Positions 50,173 through 55,678 of a DNA stretch of 55,678 nucleotides are shown here, in pieces. The notes below the pieces were generated by a model. That model was given only the letters and a program-made list of their open reading frames with translations, was not told the DNA's origin and did not search any database. The position numbers and the translations under genes were made by a program. Numbering within the stretch: the first letter of the stretch is position 1; each line of letters starts with the position of its first letter. Source of the DNA: Planctomycetota bacterium (GTDB taxonomy: Bacteria; Planctomycetota; Phycisphaerae; Sedimentisphaerales; Anaerobacaceae); the NCBI GenBank assembly GCA_025459125.1, contig JALORE010000004.1:1-55678 (forward strand), read 5' to 3'.

Positions 50173-51540
50173 ATGAGCAGTTGGCAGCTTGCCCCTGTCG
50201 GCATGACGCCCAAGATGTGGATCGCATCACGCGTGGCAGCATTCGTCCTTCCGTGGGCCACATTGCTGCATCTTGCGGCAACCGAGTGTTCGGCCAAGCT
50301 CATTGTCGAACCTGCGGAACGGTTGACCTTCTTGGCGGAAGGCATGGATGCTGCGTTCGGCAGGATACGTACGATTCGAGCGGACGTCGACTCGGCGGAG
50401 ATCTTTGAAGCGAGCGGGGAGCCTCGTGTGGATACCTTCGATCAGACCAAATGGGTCAGCCGAGCAACTCAACACAGATTCGTCAGCTCCCTGACGCAGT
50501 TGTATGACGGCAAGGCGCCCCCCAAGGCAAAGCCGGGGCAGAGGCACGCTCCGGTAGGCGAACGACTCACAGAATGTGTTTACTCGAGCGGATTACTCAT
50601 CGAAGTCCGTCCCGCGGACCAAAAAGTGTTCATCGCCGATTGGAGGAAGCGTCCGGCAAGCACCTTGCAGGAGCGCGCAAGGCATGAACCGTACTTCTAC
50701 GGTTCGTCCATCAGGGGGTTATCTCTGACGGACCTCATCGAGAGGGAGGAGTATTGGCATACCCTGCCCGAGACGATCGACCCGATGGCCGAGAGACGGA
50801 TCCGATGGGCAGGGAAGAAAGCCTATCAGGCAAGAGAAACGGACGTGATCGAGCTTTCGGTGAAGTGGACCGCGCGCGACGGCACACGGTATGAGCACTG
50901 CTACGAGATTCTCGTGGAGCCGGCCAGAGGTTTCACGGTCCCGTTTGTCACGGAAGCCTACCGGGAAAATGGAGGGGCCCTGCAAACAATCCAGACGATC
51001 GAGACGGAGTGTGTCGAGCACGGGGCAGATGCTTGGGGGCCCAAGAAGACGGTCTGCACCGCTCTCTTCACCACCCCCAAGGGCCGAGGGAACTCAGTGA
51101 CCACGACGACCTTGGAGAACGTGAGATTCAACACGCCGGTAGCCGACGAGGAACTGATGGCGACACTGGCAGACGGCACCATGGTTGATGACCAGCTTGC
51201 CGGCCAGTACTTCAAGTACCGGGTCGTCGATGAGCCCGTCCTCCTCCAATCGATCGAGAATTCCTGTCGGAAGGCCGGTTTCGTCGGCCTCATACCGATC
51301 GCGCGGCACGATACCGGTTCCGTGTCGGGTGACCAAACACGATCTACCCCAGAGCGCAATGGTATCGCAAAGGGTGACTCCCCGGACCGGGGGGCCACGC
51401 CGCAAGTTCGTGGAGGCAGTCCGATCAAGAGGATCGGACTGGGCGTAGGTCTGTGCGCCGCAAGTCTCGCCGGACTGGGCCTACTGACGCACGTATTCGT
51501 CGCGAAACGCCGGTGCCGTCCACCGAGCGGAGGAGCTTGA
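50173..51540 (+). CDS. Membrane-anchored extracytoplasmic protein of unknown function
   Basis: A 455-residue protein. A hydrophobic segment at about 14-38 (MWIASRVAAFVLPWATLLHL) serves as signal or anchor. A large soluble domain follows (about 45-400), with FGRIRTIRADVDSAEIFEA, FIADWRKRPASTLQ and ELSVKWTARDGTRYEHCYE. A low-complexity stretch (SGDQTRSTPERNGIAKGD) precedes a C-terminal membrane helix (about 425-447) with a short RRCR basic tail. That architecture, helix then basic tail, would fix the C-terminus in the membrane. The family is not recognised; the body has the look of planctomycete proteins that follow sigma factors. The start follows GGGAAAGGA. Confidence 0.75.
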   Translation: MSSWQLAPVGMTPKMWIASRVAAFVLPWATLLHLAATECSAKLIVEPAERLTFLAEGMDAAFGRIRTIRADVDSAEIFEASGEPRVDTFDQTKWVSRATQHRFVSSLTQLYDGKAPPKAKPGQRHAPVGERLTECVYSSGLLIEVRPADQKVFIADWRKRPASTLQERARHEPYFYGSSIRGLSLTDLIEREEYWHTLPETIDPMAERRIRWAGKKAYQARETDVIELSVKWTARDGTRYEHCYEILVEPARGFTVPFVTEAYRENGGALQTIQTIETECVEHGADAWGPKKTVCTALFTTPKGRGNSVTTTTLENVRFNTPVADEELMATLADGTMVDDQLAGQYFKYRVVDEPVLLQSIENSCRKAGFVGLIPIARHDTGSVSGDQTRSTPERNGIAKGDSPDRGATPQVRGGSPIKRIGLGVGLCAASLAGLGLLTHVFVAKRRCRPPSGGA

Positions 51541-51891
51541 CGGCAAACAAGAGCGTGGTTGGCAGCCGGTAGTCAGGGGCCGGTTGGGAAAGGCACTCAC
51601 TTATGAAGGTCCAGTTGCTACTCTTGCTGGGGGTGGCAGCGGGGGGCAGCGTTGGCTTGCCGATGATGGGCTGGAAAGAAGATGGCGCGAAAGGAACCAA
51701 ACGCACGAGCGAGGAAAAGGGGGAAAAGGGGACATTCCATCTTCCGGTCCCTTTTCGATCCCACCCCAGGCCGGGCCAAGCCCGGCCGTTCCTTGGCGCT
51801 GATTGCGACAAGAATGTGGACGCTCTTCATACGGAAGTGGTAGGCTCTGGTGTATTACGGGGGACACGAGATCTCTGGCGGATAGACCTGG
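51541..51891. other. Gap with purine-rich stretch, no gene
   Basis: A frame from 51603 opens with a signal-peptide-like MKVQLLLLLGVAAGG but then passes into purine-rich low-complexity sequence (AAGGGGGAAAAGGGGACATT) and into the sigma gene in the wrong frame, so I do not call it. The palindromic pair GGGACATTCC...GGTCCC near 51730-51755 may be a hairpin. Confidence 0.4.
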
Positions 51892-52437
51892 ATGCTGGAA
51901 GAACGGTACCTGATCTGGCGGTTCAAGCAAGGCAGTGCCGAGGCCTTCGAGCGGATCTACGAGCGGCACAAGGACGCTCTGCTCACGCTGGCGGTGGTGC
52001 TGCTCGGGGAGACCTGCGCCGCCGAGGACATCGTGCACGATGTCTTCGTGCACGTGGCCCGGACGCGCGCCAGCCTGCGTGTCGCGGGCAACCTCAAGGC
52101 CCTGCTGGCTGCGGCGGTGGTCAACCGGGCCCGGAACTACCGCCGGGATGCGTACCGGTATCGCCACGGCCTGGCGCAGTACGCCGACGGCGGTGCCGCG
52201 AGCCCCGGCGAGCCCGAGCCGTGGGCCATTGTCAACGAGCAGTTGCAGTTGCTCAGCGCGGCCATGGCGAAGTTGCCGTATGAACAACGCGAGGCCGTCG
52301 CGCTGCACCTGGGAGCCAGGATGAGCTTCCCTGAGATTGCCCGTATCCAAAACGCCCCGGTCAATACCGTGCAAGGCCGATGTCGGTACGGGCTGCAGAA
52401 GCTGCGGTCCCTGCTGAACGCGGAGGCAACCGAATGA
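51892..52437 (+). CDS. ECF-type RNA polymerase sigma factor
   Basis: A 181-residue sigma-70-family protein. Region 2 is about 8-75 (SAEAFERIYERHKDALLTLA, AEDIVHDVFVHVARTRASL, NLKALLAAAVVNRARNYRR) and region 4 about 120-175 (LPYEQREAVALHLGARMS, FPEIARIQNAPVNTVQGRCRYGLQKL, in two blocks). It is the third such factor in 16 kb. Its stop overlaps the ATG of the following gene by ATGA, as with the pair at 36782-38799, so the downstream product is probably its regulator. Confidence 0.9.
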   Translation: MLEERYLIWRFKQGSAEAFERIYERHKDALLTLAVVLLGETCAAEDIVHDVFVHVARTRASLRVAGNLKALLAAAVVNRARNYRRDAYRYRHGLAQYADGGAASPGEPEPWAIVNEQLQLLSAAMAKLPYEQREAVALHLGARMSFPEIARIQNAPVNTVQGRCRYGLQKLRSLLNAEATE

Positions 52438-54164
52438 AGACCGTGCGTCAGATCAGGTTGTTGTTCCGGAATGCCGGCATCAGCAGCCGCCCCGAAGGGG
52501 ACCGGACGGTCCTCGCCGAGGCGCTGGCGGCCGGCGGACTGATAGCGCGAGAACATCCGGTCTGTGGCAGGCGGACGATCTGGAGGTTTCTCATGAACAG
52601 TCGCATGACGAAACTGGCCGCCGTGGTTATCGTGATCGCCGCGGTCGTCGTGGGGGTGCACTACCTCAACGACACTGCGGTCAAGGCAGTGGAGTTCTCG
52701 GAAATGACCCAGGCCATGCAGCGGGTGCCCTGGATGCACGTGACGGGCACGGGATTCGAGCTTCCGCCGGGCGAGGCGGACGAGCAATGGGTCGGCTTTG
52801 AGGCGGGGATTCAGGCCACCAAACGGGCCAATGGACGTGCGACTTTCATGAGCGAGAAAGATCACCGCCAATGGGAGTACGACCCCGACAGCACCACGAT
52901 CACCCTGAGCTACCTGGAAGCGTTTCCGATCGACCTGCCCGCGCCGGGAGCGATGCTCGCGACCATCCGGAAGCACTTTGAAGAGGAGGGGGCCGAGGTC
53001 GTTGTTAGGCGGGGGAGCTACCGGGGCCGGGAGGTACAGGTGCAGGACATCACCACCTCCGGTCTCCAACCCGGCAAGGGATCGTCCCGGCTGACCGTCT
53101 ACGTCGATCCCCACTCCAGGCTGTTGTATGGCGCCGAGATCAAGGCCTTCGATGGGGCGGGCAACGTGGTCGGGGCGGGGACCGGCACCTATGACTATCC
53201 CCCGACCGGCCCCCAGAGCATCCACGATCTGGGCGTGCCGCGCGAGGCCCGTGTCGTAGACCGGACGCCGGGGCGCGACTTCAAGGCGGTCTGGGAAGAG
53301 TATCGACGCTACAAGGCCGAAGCTGCCAACGAGTACATCGCGGTGATGGTACACCAGGAGAAGGTCCCCTCCGAGGTGGCGCGGATGCTCGACGTGGAGT
53401 ACAAGTCCGGACGCAAGGTGCGGCATGAACGCTACTTCCTCTCTCCCCGCGGCGAAACGATCGCCGAACTGGGACCGCGGTACCAGGAGCAGCTTGGCCG
53501 CAGCCTCGAACCCCTGCTGGCCTGGGCGCGCCGCCGGTTGGAGGACCCAACGACGCTCCTCCAGCTTCACTTGTATGACGGGCAGTACTACCACTCGACC
53601 GGCCGGGATGGGGACGGCAAATGGGAGGAGCCGACCAGGGCCTACTCGCCCAATAACGAGGAGATCAGCCTGTCGCAGACACTGGCCTATCAGGCCTGGC
53701 CCACGATCCCTTCCACAGCCCGGATCATCAGCGACGACTATACTCAACAGAACGGTCTGCTCTGTCTCGAGAACCTTACCCAGGGACAACTGATCCGCAA
53801 CATGGTCCAGTACCCCGGCCGGTTCCTCTACTACCTGGACCTGGCGCGGGACTACTTGTGCCGCCGCCACGTGATGGAATGGCGTCCCGATGCCGCGTGG
53901 CAGCAGGACAAGGACTGGCTCAAGAAGGCCGGGCCCAATACGGTGAAGCCGGGTGTCGGCATGGTCGTGCACGAGATTACCGAAGTCTCTCTTGCTCCCA
54001 ACGGCCACTGGTATCCCCGGGTCATCGTCCAAAAGCAGGCGGCCGCCCGCATCGGAGAGCCCGTTGGCTCCTTGCAGGTCTACGACACCCAAACCATCTA
54101 CCTGGACCTGTCCCCGACGTTCCCGGCGGGGATCTTCGATCCCCAAAGGCTCCCCGGGCGGTGA
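52434..54164 (+). CDS. Large membrane-anchored partner of the sigma factor
   Basis: A 576-residue protein that starts with a cytoplasmic segment (MKTVRQIRLLFRNAGISSRP), has one membrane helix at about 60-77 (LAAVVIVIAAVVVGVHYL), then an outer domain of about 500 residues. The outer domain starts with VEFSEMTQAMQRVPWMHVTG, like other planctomycete proteins coded after ECF factors, and contains SSRLTVYVDPHSRLLYGAEI. No zinc finger is present, unlike the partner at 37315. The C-terminus has VYDTQTIYLDLSPTFPAGIFD. The ATG overlaps the sigma stop by 4 nt. It is probably an anti-sigma-like sensor, but this is inferred from position and topology. Confidence 0.78.
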   Translation: MKTVRQIRLLFRNAGISSRPEGDRTVLAEALAAGGLIAREHPVCGRRTIWRFLMNSRMTKLAAVVIVIAAVVVGVHYLNDTAVKAVEFSEMTQAMQRVPWMHVTGTGFELPPGEADEQWVGFEAGIQATKRANGRATFMSEKDHRQWEYDPDSTTITLSYLEAFPIDLPAPGAMLATIRKHFEEEGAEVVVRRGSYRGREVQVQDITTSGLQPGKGSSRLTVYVDPHSRLLYGAEIKAFDGAGNVVGAGTGTYDYPPTGPQSIHDLGVPREARVVDRTPGRDFKAVWEEYRRYKAEAANEYIAVMVHQEKVPSEVARMLDVEYKSGRKVRHERYFLSPRGETIAELGPRYQEQLGRSLEPLLAWARRRLEDPTTLLQLHLYDGQYYHSTGRDGDGKWEEPTRAYSPNNEEISLSQTLAYQAWPTIPSTARIISDDYTQQNGLLCLENLTQGQLIRNMVQYPGRFLYYLDLARDYLCRRHVMEWRPDAAWQQDKDWLKKAGPNTVKPGVGMVVHEITEVSLAPNGHWYPRVIVQKQAAARIGEPVGSLQVYDTQTIYLDLSPTFPAGIFDPQRLPGR

Positions 54165-54242
54165 CTCTCGCATCGGTCGGTCCGCTACAGGCCGGGTGGC
54201 GGAGCCTGGCCTTGCTGGTCTTGTTCCCGAACGAATTCCTCG

Positions 54243-54479
54243 TTGGCGCCATTATCCTGCATTCCGGGCCTGGCCCTGACGTCGCAGAAGTACGTGGTCT
54301 TCCTGGCGTCCTTCGACGGCCGGAGCCGGGGCCCGTGGCACTACCGCGGCCAGGGCGTGAAGCTCGGCACGCCGGACACACCCATCTTCTGGTACCAGCC
54401 GCCGGGCTCAACCACCCGTCGCGTCATCTATGCCGACCTTTCGGTTTACGCGGTGGCCCCGGAAGATCTCCCCAAATGA
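54243..54479 (+). pseudogene. Probable C-terminal gene remnant
   Basis: About 70 codons read like the end of a real soluble protein: SQKYVVFLASFDGRSRGPWH, then RGQGVKLGTPDTPIFWYQP and YADLSVYAVAPEDLPK followed by a stop. There is no signal, ribosome site or N-terminal domain; the frame opens in sequence with no protein character. It could be a small gene, but a leftover 3' end of a lost gene fits better. I do not recognise the family. Confidence 0.45.
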
Positions 54480-54521
54480 TCGTGGCGCGTACGGCGGTTG
54501 CACAGCTCGTCACGTTCGTTT

Positions 54522-54542
54522 GGAGTACCGCGTTTACGCGGG
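54522..54542. repeat. CCGCGTTTACGCGG element, copy 2
   Basis: Matches 42253-42273 at 19 of 21 bases. Both have a CCGCGT...ACGCGG inverted pair in which the two changes lie outside or between the arms. Confidence 0.55.
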
Positions 54543-54622
54543 TCCGAATCTTCTCAGCCACCGATAGACCCCAGAAGCGGATCAGAGGAGTCTCACCCGC
54601 CTGCAGGCGGTACTCTCAACGC

Positions 54623-55678
54623 TCAGAAGAAGCTCACCACGGCTTGGTGCGCCGTCTCTTCCGTCACGTGGACCTTCACCTGCCGTTGTCGCGGAACGGG
54701 TAGGTTCCCCTGCAGCACGACCGGCACGGTCGTCGGTTCGGCCTGCCGGAGCAGCGCGACTTCCACACTGACGCCCGGCTTGAAGTTCTGGGCGGCGGCC
54801 TGCAACTCCGTGAAGGTCCTCACCTTTGTGCCAGCCACCGCGAGCAGCACGTCGCCTGCCTGGTACAACATGTCCGTGGGGCGATTGATGATCAGCCCGT
54901 CGCTGGACTGGCTCAACGATTTGATCTGCAGCATCTGATGGACCACGTAGTCCCGTTCGGGCAGCCCCTCCGCGATTTCCTTGCGGAAGCGCAGGCCGAT
55001 GCGCCCCAGATACTCCTCCAGCGGAAGCTCGGAAGTCCGCAGGAGATTCTCTCGGAAGAACGCGGATGGATCGCTGGCGGTGACCTCTTTCACCGCCTCG
55101 ATCACGTCGTTTTCGGTAAATCCGCGGTCCTGGGTTCCGAACCTGCGGTATAGGAGTTGCATGACATCTTCGAGCCGTTTCCGGCCGGCCGTTGTCTGTC
55201 GGATCTGGGTGTCCAGCAGCAAGGCCAGCAGGAACCCTCCGTTGTATACCAGCGCGGTGTTGTGCGAGGTCGCGTCCCCAGCGCCCAGAATCGAAGTGGC
55301 TCCCTGGTTCTCGTAGTAAGACACGCAGGCGCTCTCGATCCGCCGGATCAGATCCTCTCTTTGGAGGGCCTGCTGCCGATGGGCGATGAGATAGGCATAG
55401 TACTCCGTGAAGCCTTCCGTGAACCAGTCCTGCTGAGTCCTGGGCTTCAGCGCCTGCCCGCTCCACAGGTGCACCAGCTCGTGGGCCAGAAACGGCACCC
55501 ACCCGCGTTGGTTGTCCGTCGTCGGCAACTCAGGCAAGAGGAGGCTGACGCTCCGGCCAAAGACGCCGCCGTCGAAGCGGCCCCGGGCGGAGTGGGCGGA
55601 CACGACCACCAGCGAGCGCGCCGCCGGAGATCCGCCGAAGACGCCGTCACAGGCGGTCAGCAGGCCTGCCATGGTGCG
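54623..55678 (-). CDS. M61-type metallopeptidase with PDZ domain (5' end beyond window)
   Basis: The 352 visible codons are the C-terminal part of a protein running off the right edge. FLAHELVHLWSGQ holds the HExxH zinc motif, and WFTEGFTEYYAYL, 20-30 residues later, supplies the third ligand glutamate, the arrangement of glycyl-aminopeptidase-like M61 enzymes (peptidase M1/M61 clan). The last 110 residues form a PDZ domain (IINRPTDMLYQAGDVLLAVAGTKV in two blocks). M61 members are usually exported or periplasmic; no signal peptide can be judged because the start is missing. A methionine at 55672 is probably internal. The minus-strand orientation makes it convergent with the sigma-factor module. 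Confidence 0.88.
   Translation of the reverse strand, partial: RTMAGLLTACDGVFGGSPAARSLVVVSAHSARGRFDGGVFGRSVSLLLPELPTTDNQRGWVPFLAHELVHLWSGQALKPRTQQDWFTEGFTEYYAYLIAHRQQALQREDLIRRIESACVSYYENQGATSILGAGDATSHNTALVYNGGFLLALLLDTQIRQTTAGRKRLEDVMQLLYRRFGTQDRGFTENDVIEAVKEVTASDPSAFFRENLLRTSELPLEEYLGRIGLRFRKEIAEGLPERDYVVHQMLQIKSLSQSSDGLIINRPTDMLYQAGDVLLAVAGTKVRTFTELQAAAQNFKPGVSVEVALLRQAEPTTVPVVLQGNLPVPRQRQVKVHVTEETAHQAVVSFF

Noticed and set aside
51603..52283. 226-codon frame opening with a signal-like MKVQLLLLLGV
   Set aside because: It enters purine-rich low-complexity DNA and overlaps the sigma gene out of frame.
52137..54173. 678-codon minus-strand frame
   Set aside because: Antisense to the third sigma factor and its coupled partner, both supported by motifs and the ATGA overlap.
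1..55678. tRNA, rRNA and riboswitch genes
   Set aside because: I looked for cloverleaf ends, GTTCAANTC arms and rRNA signature strings and saw none; a covariance-model scan would settle it.

Overview
The window is a GC-rich stretch of chromosome, most likely from a member of the Planctomycetota (Phycisphaerae-like). The assignment rests on gene content, not on a marker gene: very large secreted LamG proteins with YYWRVDE-type modules, FG-GAP repeat proteins, a prepilin-like protein with the FTLIELLVVISVIAVL start, sulfatases, sugar-phosphate-isomerase TIM barrels, and several small sigma factors each followed by an overlapping partner gene. No rRNA, tRNA, CRISPR array or complete transposase gene was seen.

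Layout. 1-804 holds no convincing gene. A small methyltransferase (805-1551) is followed by about 1 kb of palindromes and degenerate repeats (1552-2564). From 12832 down to 2565, all on the minus strand, lies a sugar-catabolic block: a GntR/UTRA regulator, then E1alpha, E1beta and E2 of a pyruvate/acetoin-type dehydrogenase (no E3), an FSA-type transaldolase, a PfkB sugar kinase, two xylose-isomerase-like proteins, a truncated Gfo/Idh/MocA oxidoreductase and an MFS transporter. From 13050 to 36563 lies an extracellular carbohydrate block: two giant LamG proteins, an FG-GAP/TIM-barrel fusion, a second FG-GAP protein, a sulfatase, a third isomerase-like protein, a prepilin-like protein, a GH172 (DUF2961) enzyme, a GH140-like (DUF5060/DUF4038) enzyme and two secreted proteins of unknown function. 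Between them sit a GxxExxY cassette bounded by perfect 28-bp inverted repeats and a frameshifted methyltransferase. From 36782 to the end lie three ECF sigma-factor/partner modules, an HlyD adaptor with a MacB-like permease, an ADOP-type permease, a subtilisin-like protease with an altered active site, several membrane or lipoproteins, decayed gene fragments, and an M61-type metallopeptidase cut by the window edge.

How they may work together (inference). Secreted GH172, GH140-like enzyme and sulfatase would free sugars from a complex, possibly sulfated, glycan. The MFS transporter, isomerase-like proteins, kinase and aldolase would feed them into glycolysis, and the dehydrogenase would make an acyl-CoA. 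An 18-nt AT-rich palindrome occurs three times: at the start of E1alpha and upstream of each giant LamG gene. This suggests one regulator, plausibly the adjacent GntR protein, controls both blocks.

The second theme is repeats inside genes. Short palindromic intergenic elements lie in frame within E1alpha, E2 and the large FG-GAP gene, supply the stop codons of two convergent genes, and bound the GxxExxY cassette.
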